A DNA stretch of 64,000 nucleotides from Thiomicrorhabdus indica (GTDB lineage Bacteria; Pseudomonadota; Gammaproteobacteria; Thiomicrospirales; Thiomicrospiraceae), in the NCBI RefSeq assembly GCF_004293625.1, contig NZ_CP033040.1, positions 1,550,001 to 1,614,000 on the forward strand, given 5' to 3'. The notes beneath the pieces were generated by a model that saw nothing but the letters and a program-made list of their open reading frames with translations, was not told the DNA's origin and searched no databases. This document shows, one piece after another, positions 55,039 to 63,959 of this stretch. The position numbers and the translations under genes were made by a program. The number at the start of each line of letters is the position of its first letter. The stretch's first letter is position 1.

Positions 55039-55184
55039 TGAATTCTGTATTTAAAATTTTCTAATGGGCTAATAGTGCCGAAAAAACCATTTTTTTTCAA
55101 TTTAAAAATCACCCCAGAACATTTCTCAAGATAATAAATCGTTTAAATTGACTTAAACCTCTCGCTATTTTCAATTCAATCTCT

Positions 55185-55194
55185 ACCGGCCGGT
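55185..55194. repeat. ACCGGCCGGT palindrome, rppH/HAD divergent region
   Basis: Exact copy in the 238-bp gap between divergent genes, about 80 bases before the phosphatase start. Confidence 0.6.
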
Positions 55195-55276
55195 AGCTTT
55201 TTATGCATGATCAAATTGACAAAAGCCCTGTTTTCGCTAGGATGACTGCAATTTTATTAGATGAGCGAGTTTCTCC

Positions 55277-55933
55277 ATGGCCTTAGCAATTTTTGACTTA
55301 GACAACACACTGATTAGCAACGACAGTGATTATTTGTGGGGCGAGTTTTTAGTGCAAAAAGGCTATGTGGATGCCAAAGAGTTTGCAGCGACCAATGCCC
55401 AGTTTTATGAAGATTACAAAGCCGGCACCTTGGACATCTATGCGTATCAACGATTTGCCCTCAAGCCTCTGAGTGAACACACCTCAGACACACTGGAAAA
55501 ATGGCATCAGGAATTTATGGCCGAATTTATCGAACCGATTGTACTTCCCAAAGCACTTGAATTAGTCCAAAAGCACAAGGATGCCGGTGATGAACTCATG
55601 ATTATTACTGCCACTAATACCTTTATCACTCGCCCGATTGGACGACGCTATGGAATTGAAACTTTGTTGGGAACAGAAGGTGAAATCATCGATGGCCGAT
55701 ATACGGGTGAAGTGGCTGGTACACCAACCTTCCAGGAAGGCAAGGTCGTGCGTTTAAATGAATGGTTAAAAGAAAATAATAAAACACTTGAAGGTAGCTA
55801 TTTTTACTCAGATTCTCACAATGACCTGCCACTGTTGAAAATCGTTGATCATCCGGTGGTGGTCGACGGAGATGAAAAACTGGTGACATACGGCCAACAA
55901 CAAGGCTGGCCGTGTATTTCACTTAGAGATTAA
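55277..55933 (+). CDS. HAD-IB family phosphatase
   Basis: 218 residues. Motif I is IFDLDNTLISNDSD (nucleophile Asp), motif II LMIITATNTFI, and motif III/IV FYSDSHNDLPLL with the metal-binding Asp. The cap and order fit HAD subfamily IB, related to SerB. Candidate substrates are small phosphomonoesters; the sequence does not decide. It diverges from rppH. Confidence 0.9.
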   Translation: MALAIFDLDNTLISNDSDYLWGEFLVQKGYVDAKEFAATNAQFYEDYKAGTLDIYAYQRFALKPLSEHTSDTLEKWHQEFMAEFIEPIVLPKALELVQKHKDAGDELMIITATNTFITRPIGRRYGIETLLGTEGEIIDGRYTGEVAGTPTFQEGKVVRLNEWLKENNKTLEGSYFYSDSHNDLPLLKIVDHPVVVDGDEKLVTYGQQQGWPCISLRD

Positions 55934-55953
55934 TTGATGACATCAGTATTGTT

Positions 55954-57327
55954 TCAGGCACCTATCCAAACTTGCTGGACATTGACAAACTCCAAAATAC
56001 CGTGTGGCCCCAACTCGCGACCATACCCCGATCGCTTAATACCGCCACTGGGCAATCTTGGATCGGTTTTCACTATGCCATTGATTGCCACTTGTCCGGC
56101 TTCAATTTGATTCGCCATCTCGATTCCCTTTTGGGTATCCGATGTCCAGATGGAAGCGGCTAAACCATAAGGGGTATCATTGGCAATCTCTAACGCCTCT
56201 TGGGCAGAATCCGCTTTCATTACCACTGCAATAGGCCCAAAGGTCTCCTCGCAAGAAGCCTGCATTTTAGGTGTCACATCAACCAATAGAGTGACCGGAT
56301 AAAAGAAACCCGACCCTTCTGGCATCTCTCCCCCCAGAAGACATCTTGCCCCCTGATTAATAGTGGTGGACACTTGACGGTGCAATGCATCCCTTAAGTC
56401 CTCTCGAGCAATTGGCCCGACTTGGGTTTCCGGTAGCGATGGATCGCCAACCTTCAGCTTCTCTAAATGCGATTTGAGTTTTGAAATAAACTCGTCATAC
56501 ACACTCGCTTCAACAATCAACCGTTTGGCCGCAATACAAGACTGCCCCGCATTAATAATACGAGAGATCGCCAAAGTCTCTGCAGCTTTGGAAATATCGG
56601 CATCCGCCAAAACAATACTTGGGTCAGAGCCACCTAGCTCCAATACTGCCGGTTTAATCTGGCTGGCGGCCAAGGAAGCCACGGCACTCCCGGCTGCACT
56701 AGAACCTGTCAAGGAAACTGCTTGCACGACCTCACTTTTAATGACTTGCGCCACTTGCTCTCGATGAATGGGGAGGTTTTGAACAATACCGGCCGGTAAA
56801 TCTAAACGGTTACAAGCCTGATCAAATAACTCGGCAATCGCAATCGCACATTTTGGCACATGCTCATCATGCTTCATTAAACAGACGTTTCCAGCCATCA
56901 AAGCTGGCGCAGCAAAACGAAATGCCAACCAGAATGGGGCATTCCAAGGTAGCACTCCTAAAATTGACCCCAAAGGCAGGTGTTGGACGTAACTGTGAGC
57001 CGCATCCGAAGGCAAATCCACTGGAGATAGATATTGCTCTCCGAATTCTGCGTAATGTTCGGCACACCACGCTGACTTTTCCAGTTCACCATAGGACTCA
57101 TTAATCGGCTTGCCCATTTCTATCGTCATCAATCTAGCCAAACGTTCACGATCAGCGCGCATCAACTCTGCGACTTTTTTCAACATTGCCGCACGCTGAG
57201 CAAAACCGGTAGTTTTCCAGGACTGAAACACCTCTTGTGAACGCTCAATAGCTTGGGATAACTCATTTTCATCCATGGGTGGATAGGCGTGAATCGACTC
57301 ACCAGTCGTTGGATTGGTTGCAATTAG
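55954..57327 (-). CDS. doeC: Aldehyde dehydrogenase, likely aspartate-semialdehyde dehydrogenase of ectoine breakdown
   Basis: 457 residues from the ATG at 57327 (AGGAGG site). NAD(P)-dependent aldehyde dehydrogenase: cofactor-loop segment QAVSLTGSSAAGSAVA, catalytic Glu in VLELGGSDPSIVLADA and catalytic Cys in NAGQSCIAAKRLIVE. The gene overlaps the doe operon (4-bp gap after doeA). In ectoine catabolism DoeC oxidises aspartate semialdehyde to aspartate; family alone would also allow succinate-semialdehyde dehydrogenase. Exact ACCGGCCGGT at 56788. Confidence 0.85.
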   Translation of the reverse strand, partial: LIATNPTTGESIHAYPPMDENELSQAIERSQEVFQSWKTTGFAQRAAMLKKVAELMRADRERLARLMTIEMGKPINESYGELEKSAWCAEHYAEFGEQYLSPVDLPSDAAHSYVQHLPLGSILGVLPWNAPFWLAFRFAAPALMAGNVCLMKHDEHVPKCAIAIAELFDQACNRLDLPAGIVQNLPIHREQVAQVIKSEVVQAVSLTGSSAAGSAVASLAASQIKPAVLELGGSDPSIVLADADISKAAETLAISRIINAGQSCIAAKRLIVEASVYDEFISKLKSHLEKLKVGDPSLPETQVGPIAREDLRDALHRQVSTTINQGARCLLGGEMPEGSGFFYPVTLLVDVTPKMQASCEETFGPIAVVMKADSAQEALEIANDTPYGLAASIWTSDTQKGIEMANQIEAGQVAINGIVKTDPRLPSGGIKRSGYGRELGPHGILEFVNVQQVWIGA

Positions 57328-57331
57328 CATC

Positions 57332-58615
57332 TTAACCTCCTGACTTTGACTTGGTTTTGGCGGACGTCTGGATCGCTTTCGACTTCCGGTCATCTTCTGC
57401 ACTCATGCCCTCAACCGTTTTAAGAGTTTTTTCATTGACCTGAGTTTGAGTAGGCTTAACCACAAAATCGCGATCAAAGTCATCAAAAAAAGATCCACAG
57501 CCATCTTCGGTAATGTAAAAGGTATCTGAAATACCACAGGTCTTGTCACCATCCACTCCCCAAAGCCAAGGAATAATATGGAATGTCATCCCGGGCTTCA
57601 AAATATCCGACTGACCTTGGGTCAAGCTCAAAATATATCCCTCGTCCCATGAAGGGGGGAAAGCAATGCCGATGGAATAGCCAGAACGCGTAATCAAACG
57701 CGCCCCCACTTTGTTTTCATGCAAAATGGAACGTACCATTCGGTCGACATCGGAAACCGTCACTCCAGGTCGCAGCTCGTTCTTCAGCCAACTCAAAGCT
57801 TTTTTCATAACCTCTTGCGCTTGATACATACTGTCGCTTAGTTCACCACAAACGGCCGTACGCATCATTGCTGTATGGTATTTACGGTATGAACCTGCCA
57901 CCTCGATAAATACATGTTCACCTGGCTTAACCACTCTACCCTCAAAAGAAGCGTGCCCAATCATCGTTCTCGGCCCGGAGGTCACATAAGGCATGACCGA
58001 AGGAATTTCCCCGCCGGCGGAAAACATCGCCTGACTGATCGCACCACCGATTTCATTTTCCGTCACCCCTGCTTGCACCGCATCCAAACCGGCTTTCATC
58101 CCAGCTTTGGTGGCGATGGCCGCTTTTTTCATAACCTCAAGCTCATAGTCTGATTTGCAAATTCGACTCTGCTCGACAATCCCAAAACAGTCCATTAAAC
58201 GACTTCTGACAAAAGAAGTGCGGAAGACATCTTGATGATAGGCATTGAAATAATAAGAATTACGCTCATAGCCAATGGTACCGCCAGCGAGACCAAATTC
58301 CACCAAGGAGCTAATTAACATCTGAATGGCATCACCGGTGTCCGGGTAGGGACGAGTCACTTCGACCCAAGTCCGATGAATCACGTTTGACTCTTCAAGC
58401 TTACGAGTCACCATGAATGGTTCACCCTCAAGCGGCACCACAAGGGCTTGAAAAAATGAATAACCGGTGGTCTGGTAATCGGTTAGGTACAGGATATTTT
58501 CAGCATCCGAAATGATAACCGCATCCAGCAGCCGCTCTTTCATTCGCTCACGCAACTCTCCCAAACGGCGCATATATTCCGAAAACGGAAAAGTCATATC
58601 GTCTCTTTCTCTCAT
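57332..58615 (-). CDS. doeA: Ectoine hydrolase (M24-fold), DoeA
   Basis: 427 residues, creatinase/aminopeptidase (M24) fold. The N-terminal domain has LLDAVIISDAENILYLTDYQ and TTGYSFFQALVVPLEGEPFM; the C-terminal pita-bread domain has MPYVTSGPRTMIGHASFEGR, KPGEHVFIEVAGSYRKYHTA and ITRSGYSIGIAFPPSWDEGY. The metal ligands differ from peptidases: the usual Asp-Asp pair is replaced (FIEVAGSYRKYHTA), as expected for ectoine hydrolase. It opens the ectoine ring to N-acetyl-diaminobutyrate. Start has AGGAG. Confidence 0.88.
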   Translation of the reverse strand: MRERDDMTFPFSEYMRRLGELRERMKERLLDAVIISDAENILYLTDYQTTGYSFFQALVVPLEGEPFMVTRKLEESNVIHRTWVEVTRPYPDTGDAIQMLISSLVEFGLAGGTIGYERNSYYFNAYHQDVFRTSFVRSRLMDCFGIVEQSRICKSDYELEVMKKAAIATKAGMKAGLDAVQAGVTENEIGGAISQAMFSAGGEIPSVMPYVTSGPRTMIGHASFEGRVVKPGEHVFIEVAGSYRKYHTAMMRTAVCGELSDSMYQAQEVMKKALSWLKNELRPGVTVSDVDRMVRSILHENKVGARLITRSGYSIGIAFPPSWDEGYILSLTQGQSDILKPGMTFHIIPWLWGVDGDKTCGISDTFYITEDGCGSFFDDFDRDFVVKPTQTQVNEKTLKTVEGMSAEDDRKSKAIQTSAKTKSKSGG

Positions 58616-58625
58616 AACACTTCTC

Positions 58626-59891
58626 CTATACTGCCGTGTTTAAGCGCAAATGCTCATCAATCGCTGCCTTAAAGATTTCCAAACCAGCATGTAAATCCTC
58701 ATCAGGAATCGTCAGTGGCGGAATCAACTTCATAACCTCACCGCCAATACCACAAGGGCCAAACAGCATGCCATTTTCAAAACAGGTCTTAGCAATTGCT
58801 TTCGAAAGCACTCCATCTTTCACATCCAGTGCTTGCATCATGCCTTTGCCTCGAACTTCAAAACCTTTGTCACGGTATTGTTTGGCAATGTCTTGCAGGA
58901 AATGATGCATAATTTCCCCCTTACGGCGAACCTCGCTCATCAACTCATCATCTTCAAAATAACGAAGCGCTTCACGTCCAGCAACAAACGATAAGTTCTG
59001 CCCGCGGAAAGTACCGGTATGCTCACCTGGCTGCCAGTGCTTATCGAATTCCGGTTTCACCAGATTCATTGCCATTGGTGTCCCCATGCCACCGATTCCT
59101 TTTGCCAAGGTAATAATGTCAGGATTAATGCCTAAATCTTCAAAACTGAAATAATTTCCTGTTCGGCCACAGCCTGCTTGAATGTCATCAACGATCAATA
59201 ACGCTCCCACCTCTTTCGCAAGACTTTGCAAGGCTTGCATCCACTCTTTTGAAGCAACATTGACCCCGCCTTCTGCCTGAACGGTCTCTACGATAAATGC
59301 GGCAGGTGCTTCTACACCACTAGACGTGTTGAGATACATCGCTTTAAGGGTTTCAATGGTCGAAAGCCCACCTCCAAAGTGAGTTTCAAAAGGACATCGA
59401 GAGACATTATTTAAGGTTACACCGGCAGCATTTCGGAAATATTCATTGGCGGTACAGGCAAGAGCACCCAGTGTCATACCGTGGAAGCCTTGCGTGAAAG
59501 CGACAATATTTGACCGGCCGGTCACTTTGCGAGCCAACTTCAAAGCGGCTTCAACCGCATTGGTCCCCGTCGGCCCCATGAATTGCAATTTATAATCTAA
59601 GTTTTTCGGTTGGAGAATGGTTTCAACAAAGGCTTGAATAAAGTCTCGTTTGGCTGGCGTCATCATATCCAGTGTATGAATAACCCCCCCTTGATTTAGG
59701 TAATCGACCATTGCCTTGGTCATCTTAGGATTGTTATGCCCAAAATTGAGCACTCCTGCACCAGCATAAAAGTCGATATAAACCTTTCCCTCCTCATCGA
59801 CTTGCTTTGCATTATCACCCTTAACAAACACCGCTGGATAGGCTCGACTGTAGGCTCTAATCTCTGATTCATAGCTTGTAAACCAGTCCAT
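58626..59891 (-). CDS. doeD: Diaminobutyrate aminotransferase, DoeD
   Basis: 421 residues from the ATG at 59891 (AAGGAGGG site). PLP-dependent class III aminotransferase: GPTGTNAVEAALKLARKVTG, FTQGFHGMTLGALACTANEY, LIVDDIQAGCGRTGNYFSFE and ITLAKGIGGMGTPMAM with the PLP Lys. Very similar layout to EctB, the biosynthetic enzyme, but the doe neighbours assign it to degradation. It turns diaminobutyrate into aspartate semialdehyde. An exact ACCGGCCGGT is at 59513, read through Thr-Gly-Arg. Confidence 0.88.
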   Translation of the reverse strand: MDWFTSYESEIRAYSRAYPAVFVKGDNAKQVDEEGKVYIDFYAGAGVLNFGHNNPKMTKAMVDYLNQGGVIHTLDMMTPAKRDFIQAFVETILQPKNLDYKLQFMGPTGTNAVEAALKLARKVTGRSNIVAFTQGFHGMTLGALACTANEYFRNAAGVTLNNVSRCPFETHFGGGLSTIETLKAMYLNTSSGVEAPAAFIVETVQAEGGVNVASKEWMQALQSLAKEVGALLIVDDIQAGCGRTGNYFSFEDLGINPDIITLAKGIGGMGTPMAMNLVKPEFDKHWQPGEHTGTFRGQNLSFVAGREALRYFEDDELMSEVRRKGEIMHHFLQDIAKQYRDKGFEVRGKGMMQALDVKDGVLSKAIAKTCFENGMLFGPCGIGGEVMKLIPPLTIPDEDLHAGLEIFKAAIDEHLRLNTAV

Positions 59892-59966
59892 AACTCCCTC
59901 CTTCATTCAAAAAATACCGTCCATTTTTGGGCAGTAATGACTTTAAAGCATAGATTAAGCCACCTT

Positions 59967-61118
59967 TTAATACTTGATCGCTAAATTAATAAACACACGC
60001 ATAACTCTCTCAATAAGCTGATCATTAAATTGATAATGCGGACTATGACAAGCGTAGCTGAATGAAGCGTTCGTTTGATCACTCATACCTAACAAAGCAA
60101 AGGCTCCAGGAATCTGTTGTAAGTAATAGCTAAAATCCTCTGACGCCATAATCGGCAACATCAAGTCGACTTGGTCGCAGTTCTGACCAAACACTTCTGC
60201 AAGGACTTGACGATAATTTTGAGCAGCCTGCGGGTGATTAATCGTTGCTTCATATCGAGGACGAATCTCTACTTGAGCAGTCACACCATAAGCCGCTGCT
60301 GTCTGTTGGGCGATTTCGGTAATCAATTGATTGATTTGAGGACGATATTTAGGATCGGAAAGACGAATCCCACCACTGACTTCAGCAGTTTGAGGAATCA
60401 CTGTGACGGAACTCTCTGCATTAAGATGGGTCACACTTAACACCACAGCTGCCTGTGGTGGCATTTTTCGACTAACGATTTGCTGTAGATTCAGTGTTAT
60501 CGCTGCAGCAGCAAGTACCGGATCTTGACAGACTTCTGGCTGAGAGGCATGTCCTCCCAAACCACTGACTTGAATATGAAAACTGCCATTCCCCGACATC
60601 ACGGCACCGTTTGGGCAGACAGCAGTTCCAAACGGCATTGCAGGCCAGTTGTGCCATCCATAGATAAAATCAATGCCATCCAAGGCACCTTCATCAATCA
60701 TATGCTTTGCACCATGACCTCCCTCTTCAGCCGGTTGGAACAAAAAGGAAACCGGATGTTTCAACTGAACCTCATTGAGTTTCAACCACAGAATCGTTCC
60801 CAGTAAAGCCGCCATATGTCCATCATGACCGCATGCATGCATTTTACCGTCCACTTCCGATTGGAAGTCCAACGAGGTTTGCTCTTGAATTGGCAAAGCA
60901 TCCATATCCGCCCGAAGTGCGATATGTTCACCCTGTTTTTCTTTACCCAACGTCGCAACCGTTCCATAGGTGGCACATGCCCGCCATTCCACCTGCCAGT
61001 CCGTTAGACACTGGCGAATCTTTGCCGCGGTATTCTTTTCTTGCCAAGTTAATTCTGGATGACGATGAAACCATTGCCGTAAATCAACCGCCTTATTAAC
61101 AACCTCTTGCCATTGCAT
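59967..61118 (-). CDS. doeB: M20-family deacetylase, probable DoeB
   Basis: 383 residues from the ATG at 61118; an upstream TTG frame adds 22 residues. M20 amidohydrolase: LRQWFHRHPELTWQEKNTAA, ALRADMDALPIQEQTSLDFQ, KMHACGHDGHMAALLGT (metal Cys/His), QPAEEGGHGAKHMIDEGAL and a dimerisation lid. Placed first in the operon, it should remove acetate from N-acetyl-diaminobutyrate. M20 members are the doeB2-type alternative to the AspA-like deacetylase. Other M20 amide substrates cannot be excluded by sequence alone. Confidence 0.82.
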   Translation of the reverse strand: MQWQEVVNKAVDLRQWFHRHPELTWQEKNTAAKIRQCLTDWQVEWRACATYGTVATLGKEKQGEHIALRADMDALPIQEQTSLDFQSEVDGKMHACGHDGHMAALLGTILWLKLNEVQLKHPVSFLFQPAEEGGHGAKHMIDEGALDGIDFIYGWHNWPAMPFGTAVCPNGAVMSGNGSFHIQVSGLGGHASQPEVCQDPVLAAAAITLNLQQIVSRKMPPQAAVVLSVTHLNAESSVTVIPQTAEVSGGIRLSDPKYRPQINQLITEIAQQTAAAYGVTAQVEIRPRYEATINHPQAAQNYRQVLAEVFGQNCDQVDLMLPIMASEDFSYYLQQIPGAFALLGMSDQTNASFSYACHSPHYQFNDQLIERVMRVFINLAIKY

Positions 61119-61247
61119 GTCAAACACCCCAGAAAATAAAATGGAAGGTTTTTTCACCTTATCAAACAAAGACTGCTTCAGCAAAAAATTTGGAGCATGT
61201 GCATCCCCCTAAAGAGTCGACTTTGAATCACCAACTAAAAACAAAAA

Positions 61248-61277
61248 AGCCAGAGCCGACAAACGTCGACTCTGGCT
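61248..61277 (-). terminator. Rho-independent terminator of the flavodoxin gene
   Basis: AGCCAGAGTCGAC pairs with GTCGGCTCTGGCT around a 4-base loop, followed on the minus strand by TTTTTT. It separates the flavodoxin gene from the doe operon, which therefore needs its own promoter. Confidence 0.9.
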
Positions 61278-61307
61278 TATTGTCAATTCAGAGGGTTCTG
61301 AAATCGG

Positions 61308-61820
61308 TTACATTTCAAACTCTTCTTTGACCTGTGCAACCCAAGCAGCTACACGTTCATCAGTTAATTCTGGTTGCTGGTCTTCATCAATTCCTAACCC
61401 AACAAAAAACTCTTCATCTTCAGTAATCGCTTTAGATTCATCAAATTCAAAGCCATCAGTAGAGGTGTAACCGGCCGGCATCGCACCATTTTCAACCGCC
61501 ACATCATGCATCAAACCCATTGCGTCTAAAAAATACTCCGAATAATCTGCCTGATCGCCTAAACCAAAACAAGCTACCGTCTTGCCAGTAAAGTCAATAC
61601 CTTTGAAATCTTCCCAAAAGTCGTCCCAAGAACTCTGCAATTCGCCATAGTACCAAGTTGGCTGACCCAAAATAATTTTGTCATACTGTGCAAAGTCATC
61701 CGCTTTTGCGGTCGCAATATCATGTACATCCACGTTATCTGCACCAATTGCATCCTTAATCAAGTCTGCAACACGCTCAGTATTTCCTGTATCCGTTCCA
61801 TAGAAAAGGCCAATTTTGCT
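61308..61820 (-). CDS. fldA: Flavodoxin, long-chain
   Basis: 170 residues from the ATG at 61820 (AAGGATAG site). FMN-phosphate loop GTDTGNTERVADLIKDAIG, the isoalloxazine loop in LGQPTWYYGELQSSWDDFWE and ACFGLGDQADYSEYFLDAMG. The acidic surface fits an electron carrier. A CCGGCCGG core is at 61471, read as Ala-Gly. The acidic terminus VAAWVAQVKEEFEM matches FldA-type length. Confidence 0.94.
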   Translation of the reverse strand, partial: SKIGLFYGTDTGNTERVADLIKDAIGADNVDVHDIATAKADDFAQYDKIILGQPTWYYGELQSSWDDFWEDFKGIDFTGKTVACFGLGDQADYSEYFLDAMGLMHDVAVENGAMPAGYTSTDGFEFDESKAITEDEEFFVGLGIDEDQQPELTDERVAAWVAQVKEEFEM

Positions 61821-62099
61821 CATGAGTCTATCCTTTATAAAGCAATCTTTAAGAGTCATTTAAAGCGAACCACGCCAGCCAAAACCGTTCACAGCCGCAT
61901 ATCATATGATGTTATTGAATCTTAAAGCCAAACGAAATTCAATTACTAAGAGTTGATTTAGATCGGTTTCGTAACTTTCCGTCAGATTTTTCCTAAATTT
62001 TTCGGTGTGAAACGCCATCAAAATTTTACAACCCTAAAATCAGAAGAGATAATAGCACTCACATTCTATTCCTTGAACAGACTCTTTTTATTATTTGAA

Positions 62100-62327
62100 A
62101 TGAAAAAAACTGATTTTATTGATTGTTTTGCCTGCAAGCATTTTTACGTCACCTGGGATCAAAACAACCCAAAAGGTTGTCGCGCATTCGGCTTTAAAAC
62201 AAAGAAAATGCCCAGTGTGGTTGTGTTTGAAAACTCTGGGGAAAAATGCCTGAAGTTTGAATTAAAAGACGAGCACAAAAAACAACAGGAAAAGAAAGCG
62301 CCAAAAAAAAGAGGTTGGACGGCTTAA
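62100..62327 (+). CDS. Small cysteine-containing conserved protein
   Basis: 75 residues from the ATG at 62100; an open frame extends 31 codons upstream without a family match. FIDCFACKHFYVTWDQNNPK then GCRAFGFKTKKMPSVVVFEN has four cysteines (DCFACKH, GCRAF and SGEKCLKFE) that could bind a metal. Similar small proteins are common in proteobacteria and are often mis-annotated as uracil-DNA glycosylase. The tail is Lys-rich (KKQQEKKAPKKRGW). No function known. Confidence 0.75.
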   Translation: MKKTDFIDCFACKHFYVTWDQNNPKGCRAFGFKTKKMPSVVVFENSGEKCLKFELKDEHKKQQEKKAPKKRGWTA

Positions 62328-62338
62328 ATCAAAACTCA

Positions 62339-62348
62339 ACCGGCCGGT
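62339..62348. repeat. ACCGGCCGGT palindrome between convergent genes
   Basis: Exact copy in the 70-bp gap between convergent genes ending at 62327 and 62398. No other hairpin lies there. Confidence 0.6.
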
Positions 62349-62397
62349 AAACTTTTACAAAAATAGAGTAGAAGATAAAAAACCTTAAACAAACACC

Positions 62398-62955
62398 TTA
62401 ATTCGTTAAGTTTATTAGTCGCCATAACGCTGGCCAGTTGAAATAACGACCTGGATCAGTTTTTCGGCCAGGTGCAATGTCACTGTGACCGACAACTGCA
62501 GCTTTTGGAATGTTTGGATAGCTTTTTTGCAAAGCTAAAATGATTTGCGCTAATTGCTGGTATTGAATCGCGGTGTAAGGCGTATCATCAGTTCCCTCAA
62601 GTTCAATTCCAATCGAGAAGTCGTTACAACGCTCCTGCCCTTGATATGAAGAAATCCCAGCATGCCAAGCTCTCTTTTTAGGGGAAACAAATTGCGTTAC
62701 CTCACCACCACGTTGAACAAAAAAATGTGCCGATACCCTTAGCCCTTCAATTTTTTTAAAGTATGGGTCTTCATCTGGGTCTAATTGATTCAAAAACAGC
62801 TGATGTACATAGCCACCTCCAAATTGATTTGGCGGCAATGAAATACCATGCACCACGATCAGGTTTGGCTGAACACCGTCTGGACGGTCATCACAGTTTG
62901 AACTTAAACAAACTTCAACCCCTTGAAGATAGTCACCCGACTCATCAAACCACAT
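62398..62955 (-). CDS. ampD: 1,6-anhydro-N-acetylmuramyl-L-alanine amidase AmpD
   Basis: 185 residues. Zinc amidase in peptidoglycan recycling. First zinc ligand is in NLIVVHGISLPPNQFGGG, the later ligands in AVVGHSDIAPGRKTDPG. Catalytic region RAWHAGISSYQGQERCNDFS. No signal peptide, as in AmpD and unlike AmiD. It diverges from nadC, the classic neighbour. Confidence 0.94.
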   Translation of the reverse strand: MWFDESGDYLQGVEVCLSSNCDDRPDGVQPNLIVVHGISLPPNQFGGGYVHQLFLNQLDPDEDPYFKKIEGLRVSAHFFVQRGGEVTQFVSPKKRAWHAGISSYQGQERCNDFSIGIELEGTDDTPYTAIQYQQLAQIILALQKSYPNIPKAAVVGHSDIAPGRKTDPGRYFNWPALWRLINLTN

Positions 62956-63116
62956 TTTCGATTCCTTTAAATTAAACGACCTATATTGTACCGCTTCCCT
63001 TTATAATTAAAATTTATTCAGTAAGTTTCATACCTGTCACTTATTGGCAGTCAGTCGTAGGCTTGCACCATCGTAAACAATACTTAATTTAACTTTTAGA
63101 AGTTCATCCTATCCCT

Positions 63117-63959
63117 ATGAAAAAAATCAACTATTTTGAGAATCTAAACCTAAACGTACGCCACGCACTTGAAGAAGATATTAAAACCGGTGACTTGACG
63201 GCAAGTTTAATCCCAAAGACAACCCAAGCAGAAGCAACGGTTATTAGCCGTGAAAAAGCCATTGTTTGTGGCCGTCCTTGGGTGGATGAAGTCTTCAAGC
63301 AAGTGGATTCATCGATTGAAATCAAATGGTTTAAGGCTGAGGGGGAACCTGTCGAAGCAGATGAAACTCTTTTCACTTTACAAGGCCCTGCACGCTCAAT
63401 CTTGACTGCCGAACGGAGCGCTCTCAATTTTTTACAGACATTAATGGCTACCGCAACCGTTGCCAATGATTATGCAAAACATCTAGAGGGTACACACACC
63501 AAACTTCTGGATACTCGGAAAACACTGCCAGGTTTGCGCTTAGCTCAGAAATATGCCGTGGCATGTGGAGGCGCACAAAACCATCGCATTGGACTTTATG
63601 ACGCGATTCTTATTAAAGAAAATCATATTTTTTCAGCTGGTTCGATTGCTAATGCTGTGTCTCAGGCAAAATCACTTTACCCTGAAATTACAGTCGAAGT
63701 TGAAACTGAAAACCTTGAGGAAGTTCAACTAGCATTAGACGCTGGAGCTGACATTATTATGTTGGATAATTTCACGCTTGAAATGATGGAAAAAGCCGTT
63801 AATCTAAGTCACGGCAAAGCCAAACTTGAAGTCTCTGGTAACGTCGAAATTCAGCATTTACCAGAGTTGGCAAAAACCGGTGTCGATTTTATTTCAACGG
63901 GTGCGATAACAAAACACTGCCGAGCCATTGATCTTTCGATGCGATTTAAAAGCAAGTAA
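63117..63959 (+). CDS. nadC: Nicotinate-nucleotide pyrophosphorylase
   Basis: 280 residues. Converts quinolinate plus PRPP to nicotinate mononucleotide in NAD synthesis. Motifs: ERSALNFLQTLMATATVAND, LLDTRKTLPGLRLAQKYAVA, GGAQNHRIGLYDAILIKENH and EVETENLEEVQLALDAGADI. The product reaches its stop within the window. No clear ribosome binding site precedes ATG at 63117. Confidence 0.96.
   Translation: MKKINYFENLNLNVRHALEEDIKTGDLTASLIPKTTQAEATVISREKAIVCGRPWVDEVFKQVDSSIEIKWFKAEGEPVEADETLFTLQGPARSILTAERSALNFLQTLMATATVANDYAKHLEGTHTKLLDTRKTLPGLRLAQKYAVACGGAQNHRIGLYDAILIKENHIFSAGSIANAVSQAKSLYPEITVEVETENLEEVQLALDAGADIIMLDNFTLEMMEKAVNLSHGKAKLEVSGNVEIQHLPELAKTGVDFISTGAITKHCRAIDLSMRFKSK

Larger units (their letters stand above)
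2316..62348. repeat. ACCGGCCGGT palindrome family, 24 members
   Basis: Exact decamers start at 2316, 3121, 7386, 10641, 14543, 20742, 21781, 23701, 27401, 28128, 29437, 43993, 51289, 51352, 54420, 55185, 56788, 59513 and 62339. The octamer core CCGGCCGG with one changed end base lies at 5429, 6631, 16380, 43230 and 61471. Eleven exact copies are intergenic and eight are inside genes; the five variants are all inside genes. Within genes the frame varies; common readings include Pro-Ala-Gly and Arg-Pro-Val. Confidence 0.85.

Noticed and set aside
2316-62348. ACCGGCCGGT copies as ordinary Rho-independent terminators
   Set aside because: A single palindrome without loop or T tract cannot act that way, and many copies lie inside genes.
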